From: DATHTK01 sp035463295
GTDB lineage: Bacteria; Actinomycetota; Rubrobacteria; Rubrobacterales; Rubrobacteraceae
Assembly: GCA_035463295.1 (NCBI GenBank)
Contig: DATHTK010000021.1
Location: 1-64,000 of the forward strand
Length of the DNA stretch: 64,000 bases
Reading direction: 5' to 3'
Shown here piece after piece: positions 7,689 to 17,932 of this stretch; within the stretch, counting starts at the first letter, position 1, and every line of letters starts with the position of its first letter. The notes below the pieces were generated by a model. That model was not told the DNA's origin. It saw only the letters and a program-made list of their open reading frames with translations, and ran no database searches. The translations under genes and the position numbers were made by a program.

Positions 7689-8626
7689 CCGAGGCAACGA
7701 ACGGACGCCGGGGGGCTCTGCCTCCCGGCGTTTCGCATGCGGGGGACCTCGCATCCAGGCTTCGCGAGCACGATTACCTGGCGGACGAGGGGCTCGCGAC
7801 CGCGATCTTCTTGGCCCTCAAGCTCGGGCGGCCCCTCTTCCTGGAGGGCGAGGCGGGGGTCGGAAAGACGGAGGTCGCCAAGGTCCTCTCGCGCGTCCTC
7901 GATACGCCCCTGATCCGGCTCCAGTGCTACGAGGGGATCGACGTCTACCAGGCCGTCTACGAGTGGGACTATGCGCGCCAGCTCCTCCACATCCGGGCCG
8001 CCGAGGCCCTGGGGACCGAGGAGGACCCCGAACGCCTCGAGCGGGACCTCTACAGCCGCGAATTCCTGGTGAGCCGGCCGCTTTTGCAGGCCCTCGAGCA
8101 CCGGGTACCCAGCCCGCCCGTCCTCCTTATAGACGAGGTGGACCGCTCCGACGACGAGTTCGAGGCTTTTCTGCTGGAGATCCTCTCGGACTTCGCCGTG
8201 ACCATCCCCGAGCTCGGCACCATACAGGCCGAGAGGCCGCCGGTCGCGATCCTCACCTCCAACCGCACCCGCGAGGTGCACGACGCCCTGAAGCGCCGCT
8301 GCCTCTACTTCTACATCGAGCACCCGAGCTTCGAACGGGAGGTCGAGATCGTGCGCCTCAGGGTCCCCGAGGCCGAAGAGGCCCTTGCCCGGCAGGTCGC
8401 CGCCGCTGTCGAGAGGCTGCGGAGAATGGACCTCTACAAGCCCCCGGGTGTCGCGGAGACGCTCGACTGGACGCAGGCCCTCGTCGCTCTGGGGGCGAAG
8501 GAGCTCGACGAGACGATAGTGAGGGCCACGATCGGCTCGGTCCTCAAGTACCGCGAGGACCAGCAGAGGACGAAGAACGCCGGTCTCTCGGCCCTCGTCG
8601 GCGGGGTGCGTGGGGACGGTGGCTGA
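7685..8626 (+). CDS. coxD: MoxR-type AAA+ ATPase, CoxD
   Basis: This AAA+ chaperone-like ATPase acts in maturation of the Cu/Mo active site in characterised cox systems. Walker A is GEAGVGKT (residues 55-62), Walker B LLIDEVD (147-153), and a sensor 1 segment reads ILTSNRTRE. Length is 313 aa. The TTG start overlaps the coxM stop by 4 bases, so it is part of the same operon. The partner VWA protein CoxE follows with a 17-base overlap, as usual for MoxR/VWA pairs. The maturation role is from family knowledge. Confidence 0.92.
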   Translation: MTEATNGRRGALPPGVSHAGDLASRLREHDYLADEGLATAIFLALKLGRPLFLEGEAGVGKTEVAKVLSRVLDTPLIRLQCYEGIDVYQAVYEWDYARQLLHIRAAEALGTEEDPERLERDLYSREFLVSRPLLQALEHRVPSPPVLLIDEVDRSDDEFEAFLLEILSDFAVTIPELGTIQAERPPVAILTSNRTREVHDALKRRCLYFYIEHPSFEREVEIVRLRVPEAEEALARQVAAAVERLRRMDLYKPPGVAETLDWTQALVALGAKELDETIVRATIGSVLKYREDQQRTKNAGLSALVGGVRGDGG

Positions 8627-9764
8627 AGGGCAGGCCCCCGCCGGGGCACCCCCGATGCTCGACGCGGCGGTGGCGTTCGGGCGCGTCCTGAGGGGGGCGG
8701 GCTTGCGGGTCGGGACCGACAGGCTCGTGGAGTTCGCCCGGGCGCTCGAAGAGCTCGACGCCGCGCGCCGCGACGACGTCTACTGGGCCGGACGCATCAC
8801 GCTCGTCTCCCGCCCCGAGGAGATAGAGACCTACGACCGGGCCTTCGAGATCTTCTGGGACGAGGGGGCGAGCCGGCGCCCGAAGCCGAGGCCGAAGATC
8901 CGGCTCTCCATCCCCCAGCCCGACAAATCGGTTATGCCGGCGAAGAAGACGGCCGAGAGGAGCGAGAGCGGCGAAGAGGCGGTCAGGCTGCGCTACAGCC
9001 CCGTCGAGGTTCTGCGAACGAAGGACTTCGCTCTCTATTCCCAGGAGGAGTTCGCCGAGCTTCAACGGTTGCTGGCGGACCTGCGCATAAGCGGGGCGCT
9101 CAAGAAGAGCCGGCGGCTCGAGCCGGCACCGCGCGGCCGTCACGACCCCCGGCGCACGCTCCGGGGCGCGATGCGCACGGGCGGCGAGGCGTTGCGCCAC
9201 CGTTTCAGGAGGGCACGGATCCAGCCGCGGCGCGTGGTGCTGCTGTGCGACGTCTCGGGCTCGATGGCCGCCTACAGCCGGGCGCTCCTGCGCTTTTTGC
9301 ACGCGGGTGTCGCCTCCGGAGCACGCCTCGAGGCGTTCTCCATCGGGACGCGCCTGACGCGCATAACGCGGGAGCTCGCGACGCGAGACCCGGATCAGGC
9401 CTTGAGGCAGGCAGCGGGCGCGATGAAGGACATCTCCGGCGGGACCCGGCTCGGCGACGCGATAAAGGAGTTCGTGGACCGCTGGGGCCAGAGGGGCATG
9501 GCCAGGGGCGCCGTCGTGGTGATCCTCTCCGACGGCTGGGACAGGGGTGACGTGGAGGTGCTCGCCGAGCAGATGCGGCGTCTGAGCCGCCTCGCCCACA
9601 AGGTCATCTGGGTCAACCCCTTGAAGAGCGCGCCCGGCTACAAGCCGCTCGCCGCCGGCATGTCCGCCGCGCTTCCCCACGTCGACGTCTTTCTCTCCGG
9701 CCACAACTTCGAGTCCCTCGAAGAGCTCGCCGCCGCTATCGCCGACGCCACGAGCGCGCGGTAG
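8610..9764 (+). CDS. coxE: VWA-domain protein, CoxE
   Basis: This 384-residue protein has a C-terminal von Willebrand A-like domain with a MIDAS motif D214-x-S216-x-S218 (CDVSGSM), a downstream GGTRLGD threonine and SDGWDRGD. It partners the MoxR ATPase CoxD in cofactor insertion. The N-terminal half is basic and rich in Pro/Arg (RRPKPRPKIRL). The GTG at 8610 overlaps coxD; a GTG at 8619 or ATG at 8655 are alternatives. No signal peptide or membrane segment is visible, so it should be cytoplasmic. Confidence 0.9.
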   Translation: MGTVAEGQAPAGAPPMLDAAVAFGRVLRGAGLRVGTDRLVEFARALEELDAARRDDVYWAGRITLVSRPEEIETYDRAFEIFWDEGASRRPKPRPKIRLSIPQPDKSVMPAKKTAERSESGEEAVRLRYSPVEVLRTKDFALYSQEEFAELQRLLADLRISGALKKSRRLEPAPRGRHDPRRTLRGAMRTGGEALRHRFRRARIQPRRVVLLCDVSGSMAAYSRALLRFLHAGVASGARLEAFSIGTRLTRITRELATRDPDQALRQAAGAMKDISGGTRLGDAIKEFVDRWGQRGMARGAVVVILSDGWDRGDVEVLAEQMRRLSRLAHKVIWVNPLKSAPGYKPLAAGMSAALPHVDVFLSGHNFESLEELAAAIADATSAR

Positions 9765-9788
9765 AATTCGGAGAGGTCAGCTCGCCCC

Positions 9789-9800
9789 TACCGGCCGGTA
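9789..9800. promoter_or_regulatory. Perfect palindrome TACCGGCCGGTA before xdhC genes
   Basis: A 12-base perfect palindrome lies in the 144-base gap between coxE and the first XdhC gene, directly followed by TATATGG, a possible -10 element. It could be an operator for the XdhC pair. Confidence 0.3.
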
Positions 9801-9908
9801 TATGGCCCGTCCCCGGAGAGACGCGCCTGGCGCGGACCAGTTGCGCAGAGTGCTGGCCCGGCGGTAGCCGGAAGAAGGCTGAGACGCTGACCGAAGGGAG
9901 GCACCATT

Positions 9909-10223
9909 ATGAACCCGGTCGTAGATAGGGTCGCCCGGTGGCGCGAGGAGGGGAAGAGGGCCGCGATGGCGACGGTCGTCAAGGTCGAGCGCTCTGGCCC
10001 GTTAGGACCGGGGACCTCGATGGCGGTCTCCGAGGACGGGGAGGTCGTGGGCTCCGTGAGCGGCGGGTGCGTCGAACCGGCGGTCTTCGAGGAGGCGATG
10101 GGCTCCATCGAGACCGGGGCGCCGAAGCTCCTCACCTACGGCATCTCCTACGACGAGGCCTTCGGCGTCGGGCTGACGTGCGGGGGTGTGATCCACATCT
10201 TCGTCGAGAGGGTGGACTTCTGA
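9909..10223 (+). CDS. XdhC/CoxI family N-terminal domain protein
   Basis: At 104 aa this is only the N-terminal (CoxI-type) half of an XdhC-like maturation factor. It shows the motif VVKVERSGPLGPGTSMAVSEDG and the conserved GSVSGGCVEPAV, then ends after GLTCGGVIHIFVERVDF. XdhC proteins bind and modify molybdenum cofactor and deliver it to xanthine-oxidase family enzymes. The ATG has a GAAGGGAGG site upstream. The C-terminal Rossmann half is the next gene, starting on the stop codon (TGATG). Confidence 0.88.
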   Translation: MNPVVDRVARWREEGKRAAMATVVKVERSGPLGPGTSMAVSEDGEVVGSVSGGCVEPAVFEEAMGSIETGAPKLLTYGISYDEAFGVGLTCGGVIHIFVERVDF

Positions 10224-11023
10224 TGGGAGAGCTGCTCGGCCGCTGGCACGCGGCGCTCCGGGACCAGTCGCCGGCGGCCGTCGCGACGGTGATCGAGGGC
10301 CCCGCGGGCGCCGTGGGCGGCAAGATCCTGGTGACGCCCGAGGACCACACGGGCACGGTCGGCAACGAGGACCTCGACAAGGCGGTGGTCGAGGCGGCGC
10401 GGGGCCTGCTCGAGGGCGGACGCACCGAGACGGTCCATTTCGGCCCGCGCGGGCAGCGCCGGATGGAGGATGTATCGGTCTTCGTCCAGTCCTTCGCCCC
10501 ACCTCCGCGTATGTACGTCTTCGGGGCCATAGATTTTGCCTCGGCTGTCGCGAGGGTAGGCAAGTTCATGGGCTACCGCGTCACCGTCTGCGACGCGAGG
10601 CCCGTATTCGCCACCCGGGACCGCTTCCCGACCGCCGACGAGATAGTCGTCGCCTGGCCGGACGAGTTCCTCAAGACGGCCGAGGTGGACAGGAGAACGG
10701 TCATCTGCGTGCTAACCCACGACCCGAAGTTCGACGTGCCGATCCTCGTCGAGGCGCTCAAGACAAACGCCGGTTACATCGGGGCGATGGGGAGCCGCCG
10801 GACCCACAACAACCGGAGCGCGCGCCTGAAGGAAGAAGGCATAACGGATGATGGACTGGCCCGCATAAGCAGCCCGATCGGGCTGGACATCGGGGCGCGC
10901 ACCCCGGAGGAGACGGCCGTCGCGATAGCGGCGGAGATAATCGCTCTCCACACCGGGCACTCCGGTGGCCGGCTCGCCGAGCGGCCGGGCCCGATCCACC
11001 TCCGCGAGTCCGCCGCCCGGTAG
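10223..11023 (+). CDS. XdhC Rossmann-domain protein
   Basis: This 266-residue protein has an N-terminal segment (MGELLGRWHAALRDQSPAAVATVI) that repeats the XdhC opening, followed by the C-terminal Rossmann domain (RMYVFGAIDFASAVARVGKFMGY, then VICVLTHDPKFDVPIL and GYIGAMGSRRTHNNR). The usual Gly-rich loop GAGHVG reads GAIDFA, which is a variant. ATG at 10223 overlaps the stop of the N-terminal half. The pair corresponds to a split version of the single XdhC found at 14878-15831. Confidence 0.88.
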   Translation: MGELLGRWHAALRDQSPAAVATVIEGPAGAVGGKILVTPEDHTGTVGNEDLDKAVVEAARGLLEGGRTETVHFGPRGQRRMEDVSVFVQSFAPPPRMYVFGAIDFASAVARVGKFMGYRVTVCDARPVFATRDRFPTADEIVVAWPDEFLKTAEVDRRTVICVLTHDPKFDVPILVEALKTNAGYIGAMGSRRTHNNRSARLKEEGITDDGLARISSPIGLDIGARTPEETAVAIAAEIIALHTGHSGGRLAERPGPIHLRESAAR

Positions 11024-11077
11024 ACGGACCCCGGCAGAGACCCATCGCTTCTGGGCGATGCTTAGTGCGCCCTGTTA

Positions 11078-11083
11078 TATAAT
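11078..11083 (+). promoter_or_regulatory. -10 box TATAAT before the form I coxMSL genes
   Basis: A consensus TATAAT sits 42 bases upstream of the chosen coxM start and 55 bases after the XdhC stop, so the form I set probably has its own promoter. No consensus -35 is visible, which suggests an activator or an alternative sigma factor. Confidence 0.55.
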
Positions 11084-11124
11084 CGGGCGGCTTGGCGGTG
11101 GTCCATCGGGAAAGGGTGGTGCTT

Positions 11125-12018
11125 ATGCAGGTGCCTGCGCAGTTCGACTACGAGGTCGCCGGTTCCGTGGACGAGGCGATAAGCCTGCTGCAGCAGCACG
11201 GGCCGGAATCTCGCCTTCTGGCGGGCGGGCACAGCCTGATCCCGATGATGAAGTTGCGACTAGCCTTCCCCGAGGTCCTTATAGACATCCACGAGCTGGA
11301 CGGCGAGTTGCGATACGTCCGGGAGGAGGGCGGGGCGCTCAGGGTTGGGGCTCTCGCCCGGCACCGCGACCTTCTGGAGTCGCCCGTTGTCCAGGGCCGT
11401 TACACGCTGCTCGCGGACGCGGAGAAGTTCATCGCCGACCCGCTGGTGCGGAACATGGGCACCGTCGGCGGTTCTTTCGCCCAGGCGGACCCCTCGGAGG
11501 ACCTTCCGGCGGCGTTTATAGCGCTCGGGGCGGACGTCGTGATCCGCGGCCCGCAGGGGGAGCGGACGGTCGCAGTTGAGGACCTCTACGTCGGGCCTTT
11601 CGAGACGGTCATGGAGCCGGACGAGATCCTGTTGGAGACCCGCGTCCCGCGGGCACCAGACGGCAGCGCCTACATAAAGGTCGAGCGGCGGGCCGGAGAT
11701 TACGCCTCGGCGGCGGTGGGGGTCGCGGTGTGGATGAGCGGAGAGGAGATAGAGGAGGCGCGCATAGGTATGTGCGGCGTTGGGCCCACCACGCTCGAGG
11801 CACGTGAAGCCGGGGAAGTGCTGAACGGACAGAGGCCCCACGCCGAGCTGTACAGACGAGCCGGGGAGGCGGCATCACAGGAGTGCGACCCGTCCGACGA
11901 TGCCCGGGGCACGCCGGAGTACAAGCGGGATCTGGTGCGGGTACTCGTGGGGCGGGCGATGGAGCGGGCCGTGGGCCGCGCCCGGGACACGGGGAGCCCG
12001 TCGGCTGCCGGAAGATAG
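11125..12018 (+). CDS. coxM: CO dehydrogenase medium (FAD) subunit, form I set
   Basis: This is the flavoprotein subunit of the form I CO dehydrogenase (297 aa from the chosen start). FAD motifs are AGGHSLIPMMKLRLAFP and TVGGSFAQADPSEDLPAA. I chose the ATG at 11125, which has GGAAAGGGTGGTG upstream and begins MQVPAQFDYEVAG, matching the family; a GTG at 11092 would add 11 residues. It is first in M-S-L order, the arrangement of form I operons. It is paralogous to the medium subunit at 6837 but clearly diverged. Confidence 0.93.
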   Translation: MQVPAQFDYEVAGSVDEAISLLQQHGPESRLLAGGHSLIPMMKLRLAFPEVLIDIHELDGELRYVREEGGALRVGALARHRDLLESPVVQGRYTLLADAEKFIADPLVRNMGTVGGSFAQADPSEDLPAAFIALGADVVIRGPQGERTVAVEDLYVGPFETVMEPDEILLETRVPRAPDGSAYIKVERRAGDYASAAVGVAVWMSGEEIEEARIGMCGVGPTTLEAREAGEVLNGQRPHAELYRRAGEAASQECDPSDDARGTPEYKRDLVRVLVGRAMERAVGRARDTGSPSAAGR

Positions 12019-12027
12019 GGGAGCGCC

Positions 12028-12512
12028 GTGAGAATACAGGTGAACGTAAACGGGGAACCGCGTGAGGCCAACGTGGAGCCGCGCCTCTTGCTCGTCCACT
12101 TCATCCGGGACACGTTGGGGCTCACCGGTACCCACTGGGCTTGCGACACCTCCAACTGCGGGGCGTGCACGGTCCACCTCGACGGCGAGCCCGTCAAGTC
12201 CTGTACCGTGCTCGCCGTCCGGGCCAACGGGCACGACGTGACGACCATCGAGGGCGTCTACAGCGGGACGGAGTTGAGCCTTGTACAGCAGGGGTTCCGC
12301 GAGGAGCACGGGCTGCAGTGCGGGTTCTGCACGCCGGGCATGATCATGACGGCGACGGCGCTGCTCGAGCGCACGCCGCGTCCCACTGAGGACGAGATCC
12401 GGGAGGCCATCTCCGGCAACCTCTGCCGGTGCACGGGCTACCAGTCGATTATCAAGGCGATCGAGTGGGCCGCCAAGCAGGGCGCGCCCACGCAGGTGGA
12501 GGTGATGCCGTA

Positions 12513-12513
<1 letters not shown>
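12028..12513 (+). CDS. coxS: CO dehydrogenase small (2Fe-2S) subunit, form I set
   Basis: The 161-residue protein carries two [2Fe-2S] sites: Cys 39, 44, 47 and 59 in the ferredoxin-like domain, and Cys 98, 101, 133 and 135 in the helical domain (CGFC...CRC). It passes electrons from the Mo-Cu site to FAD. The GTG start has GGGGAG upstream, 9 bases after coxM. The stop TAA overlaps the coxL ATG (TAATG). Confidence 0.95.
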
Positions 12514-14873
<2,360 letters not shown>

Positions 14874-14877
14874 ACCG

Positions 14878-15831
14878 GTGCTCCAAGGGGACTCGAACTC
14901 TCTCGCTCGTCGCGCCGAGTCGCTGCGGCGGGCGGGGGAGCTGGCGGACGGGGAGAGGCCCTTCGCTCTGGTCACGGTAGTGCGGACCGAGCCCGCCACC
15001 TCCGCGCGGGTCGGAGACCGGGCAGTGGTCTTCGCCGACGGGACGATGGAAGGATGGGTAGGCGGCGGGTGCATCAAACCCACCGCCCGGCGCGAGGCCC
15101 TCGCCGCGCTCGAAGAAGGCACGCCGCGGCTATTGAGGATCACACCGGACACTGCCGCCATCCAGCCGGGGGTCCGCATGGCGCAGATGACGTGCGCGAG
15201 CGAGGGCACCGCCGACCTGTACGTGGAGCCGTTCCTCCCACGCCCGACGCTACTCGTGGTCGGGGACTCGCCTGTAGCGGCCACCCTCGCCGCCATAGCG
15301 GCTCCTCTGGGCTTCCGGCTCCTCACGCTCGACGCGGAGCCGACCGCCGCCGACGTCCCCTACCCGCAGGACACCTGGATGGCTGTCGCGACCTTCGGCG
15401 AGGCCGACGAGGACGCCGTCGAGGCCGGGGTTAGGCTAGGTCTGCCCTACGTGGGGCTCGTCGCGAGCGAGCGGCGCGCCGGGCAGGTTCTCGACGAGCT
15501 GCTCGCCCGCGGGCTCGGCGACGACGCGCTGAGCGTGGTGCGCTCCCCGGCGGGACTGCCTACCGGGACGAGCGGGCAGGAGGGGATCTCGGTCTCCATC
15601 ATCGCCGAGATCTTCGCTCTGCGCGCGAAGCTCCGACCGGGCGTCTCGAAGGAGTCCGAGACTACTGAGGTCACAGACCCCGTCTGCGGGATGACCGTGG
15701 AGGTGGCGTCGGCCCGGCACACTGCCGAGCACGCCGGGGAGCGCTACTTCTTCTGTTGCCCCGGCTGCAAGCGCGCCTTCGAGTCGGAGCCCGGGAGGTA
15801 CGCGAGCGGTGAAGCCGGGGTCCGCGCCTGA
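14878..15831 (+). CDS. XdhC-family maturation factor fused to a YHS domain
   Basis: This 317-residue protein has an XdhC N-terminal region (FALVTVVRTEPATSARVGDRAV, GWVGGGCIKPTARREAL), a Rossmann region starting PTLLVVGDSPVAATLAAIA, and a C-terminal YHS metal-binding domain: DPVCGMTVEVASARHTAEHAG followed by YFFCCPGCKRAFE. YHS domains are known from copper and other metal proteins. A fused YHS domain could bring metal, for example Cu, to the form I active site; that is inference. The GTG start lies 4 bases after coxL and the stop overlaps the next ATG. Confidence 0.9.
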   Translation: MLQGDSNSLARRAESLRRAGELADGERPFALVTVVRTEPATSARVGDRAVVFADGTMEGWVGGGCIKPTARREALAALEEGTPRLLRITPDTAAIQPGVRMAQMTCASEGTADLYVEPFLPRPTLLVVGDSPVAATLAAIAAPLGFRLLTLDAEPTAADVPYPQDTWMAVATFGEADEDAVEAGVRLGLPYVGLVASERRAGQVLDELLARGLGDDALSVVRSPAGLPTGTSGQEGISVSIIAEIFALRAKLRPGVSKESETTEVTDPVCGMTVEVASARHTAEHAGERYFFCCPGCKRAFESEPGRYASGEAGVRA

Positions 15832-16424
15832 TGGTCGTCGGCGTGGTCCTCGGGGCCGGCGAGTCGAGCCGCTTCGGCTCCCCCAAGCAGCTCCTCCCCT
15901 TCGGGGACACCACGCTTCTCGGCCAGGTCGTGCGGAACGCCAACGCCTCTTCGCTCGATCGGGTCGTCGTCGTGCTAGGTCGGGCGGCGGGCGAGGTCAG
16001 GGCCTCGTTGGACTTCGGCCGGGCGGAGGTGGTGGAGAACACCGCCTACGGTACGGGCTGCGCCTCGTCGCTGCTCGCGGGGCTCGACGCGGCGGGGGAG
16101 GAGTGCGAGGCTCTCGCGCTGCTCCCGGGCGACCAACCTGGGGTGCTGACGCGGTTCATCGACCGCGCCCTCTCGGAGTGGCGGCGCACGAGGCCGTGGG
16201 TCTCGATCTGCTCGTACAGGGGCAGCCTGGGCCACCCCTTTATCTTCTCCCGGGAAGCGTTCGGGGAGCTCAGAGAGCTGCACGGGGACAAGGCCGTCTG
16301 GAAGCTGGTCGAGGCGTATCCGGAGAGGGTGCGGCGCGTCGAGCTGGACGCCGAGCTGCCCCCGGACGTGGACACGCCCGAGGACTACGAGCTGGCGCTC
16401 ACCCGCTGGCAGGACGCCTCCTAG
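15831..16424 (+). CDS. MocA/MobA-like nucleotidyltransferase 1
   Basis: This 197-residue NTP-transferase has the signature LGAGESSRFGSPKQLLPFG near the N-terminus and the metal-binding LLPGDQPGV near residue 95, ending with the usual DVDTPEDYE. CO dehydrogenase uses molybdopterin cytosine dinucleotide, made by MocA-type CTP transferases, so this protein probably makes that cofactor. The ATG overlaps the XdhC-YHS stop (TGATG). The exact nucleotide cannot be read from the sequence by eye. Confidence 0.85.
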   Translation: MVVGVVLGAGESSRFGSPKQLLPFGDTTLLGQVVRNANASSLDRVVVVLGRAAGEVRASLDFGRAEVVENTAYGTGCASSLLAGLDAAGEECEALALLPGDQPGVLTRFIDRALSEWRRTRPWVSICSYRGSLGHPFIFSREAFGELRELHGDKAVWKLVEAYPERVRRVELDAELPPDVDTPEDYELALTRWQDAS

Positions 16425-16426
16425 CG

Positions 16427-17056
16427 GTGCCTTCGGGCGTCTGCGCGGTCCTGCTTGCCGCCGGTGCCGGGAGCCGGTTCGGGGGAAGCAAGCTCCTGGC
16501 GCCGTACGGCGGGCGGCCCCTGATCGAGGCCGCCCTCTCCAACCTCGCCGGCTCCGCGGTGGACGCGACGGTCGTGGTGGTTGGAGACGGGGCGAGCGCA
16601 CTGCGAGAGGTGTGCGAGAAGTACGGGGTCCGCGTCGTCGAGAACCCGGACTGGTCGCAGGGCCAGTCCACCTCCGTCAGGGCAGGTCTGGCGGCGTGCG
16701 GACCGGATGTGCGAGCGGCGGTAGTGCTGCTGGCCGACCAGCCGCTCGTGGGGGCTGGGGCGGTAGAGCGGCTCGTCGAAGCTTACGAGGAGGGCGCGAA
16801 GGTAGCGGTTGCCACCTACGACGGACGGCCGCGCAACCCGGTGCTCTTCTCCCGGGAAGTATGGCCGCTCGTTCTGCGCGAGCTCTCCGGGGACGAGGGG
16901 GCGCGAGTGTTCATCCGCGGACACCCGGAACTGGTCGAGCACGTGGCGTGCGACGGGGTAGGGGACCCGGCGGACGTGGATACCAGGGAGGACCTGCGAC
17001 GTTTGGAGAGGATGCACGGGCGGGAACACAACTATAAGATAGGTCGAAGAGGTTAG
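16427..17056 (+). CDS. MocA/MobA-like nucleotidyltransferase 2
   Basis: A second family member of 209 aa has AVLLAAGAGSRFGGSKLLAPYGG, VLLADQPLV and a C-terminal DVDTREDLRRL. It shares fold and motifs with the gene before it but is only distantly similar, so this is an old paralog pair and not a fresh duplication. GTG at 16427 lies 2 bases after the previous stop. Having two copies beside two different coxL genes suggests one per enzyme or different nucleotide preference; both ideas are inference. Confidence 0.85.
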   Translation: MPSGVCAVLLAAGAGSRFGGSKLLAPYGGRPLIEAALSNLAGSAVDATVVVVGDGASALREVCEKYGVRVVENPDWSQGQSTSVRAGLAACGPDVRAAVVLLADQPLVGAGAVERLVEAYEEGAKVAVATYDGRPRNPVLFSREVWPLVLRELSGDEGARVFIRGHPELVEHVACDGVGDPADVDTREDLRRLERMHGREHNYKIGRRG

Positions 17057-17116
17057 GAAAATTGGGGTCGTGGGGAGGGAGACCGGCGCGATCCGCCCTT
17101 TAGGTGAGGAGGCCGA

Positions 17117-17932
17117 ATGAAGATAAACAACGAGTTCACGGTGGGCGTCCCGGTCGAGGAAGCCTGGAACATAATGCTCGACCTCGAGAGGATAGCGCCG
17201 TGTCTTCCAGGAGCGGCCATACAGGGGTCAGAGGACGACGAGCACCAGGGCACGATGAAGGTCAAGATCGGGCCGATCACCGCCAACTACAAGGGCACGG
17301 TCAAGATCGAGGAGGCCGACTCGGAGAATCACCGCGCCGTGATGCAGGCCACGGGCCGCGACGCTCGCGGCCAGGGGACGGCCTCGGCGAAGATCACCTC
17401 CACCCTGGAAGAGCAGGGAGATAACACCCGCGTACAGGTCGAGACCGACATGAAGCTCACCGGGCGCGCGGCGCAGTTCGGGCGCGGCATCGCCCAGGAC
17501 GTCGCGACCAAGATGCTCGGCCAGTTCGCCGAGTGCCTGGAGAGGGAGATCGCCGGCTCTCCTCAAGAGGGAGTCGCCGCGACCGATGCCGCCGCCGAGG
17601 CCTCCGGCAACGGCGCGGCGGCCTCCCAGGAGGATCAGGGCGCGGCCCCCGCCGGTGGCGTGGGAGGGACGGCCGGCAGGGTCATAAGCAGCGAAGACCC
17701 GGGCGTTATGGCCGGAAGATCGGTCGAGGGCGCCGTGGTCGCCGACGGGGAGGCTGCCGCCGCGAGCGGTGCGACGCAGCGGCCGCAGGCAGGGCCGGAG
17801 TCGCGCCCCGAACCCGAAGCCTTCGATGTCGGCGCCGCGAGCCAGGAGGCTATCCTCAAGCGTGTGGGACCAATACTCGCCGGCCTCGGGTTCCTCGTCG
17901 TCCTGATCTGGCTGTTCCGCCGCAGGCGCTAG
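17117..17932 (+). CDS. coxG: CoxG: SRPBCC-domain protein with C-terminal membrane anchor
   Basis: Residues 1-145 form a CoxG-type START/SRPBCC domain (MKINNEFTVGVPVEEAWNIM, LPGAAIQG, KVKIGPITANYKGT). A low-complexity Ala/Gly/Glu linker follows, then a single membrane helix near the end (ILAGLGFLVVLIWLF) and a basic RRRR tail. CoxG is thought to recruit CO dehydrogenase to the membrane, letting it reach the quinone pool. ATG at 17117 has GAGGAGG upstream. The last 4 bases overlap the convergent multicopper oxidase gene. This is the right end of the CO island. Confidence 0.92.
   Translation: MKINNEFTVGVPVEEAWNIMLDLERIAPCLPGAAIQGSEDDEHQGTMKVKIGPITANYKGTVKIEEADSENHRAVMQATGRDARGQGTASAKITSTLEEQGDNTRVQVETDMKLTGRAAQFGRGIAQDVATKMLGQFAECLEREIAGSPQEGVAATDAAAEASGNGAAASQEDQGAAPAGGVGGTAGRVISSEDPGVMAGRSVEGAVVADGEAAAASGATQRPQAGPESRPEPEAFDVGAASQEAILKRVGPILAGLGFLVVLIWLFRRRR

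Noticed and set aside
6678..9704. Long antisense frames over coxM, coxD and coxE (358, 229 and 386 codons)
   Set aside because: Shadows of real high-GC genes on the plus strand, with no ribosome sites and no domains.
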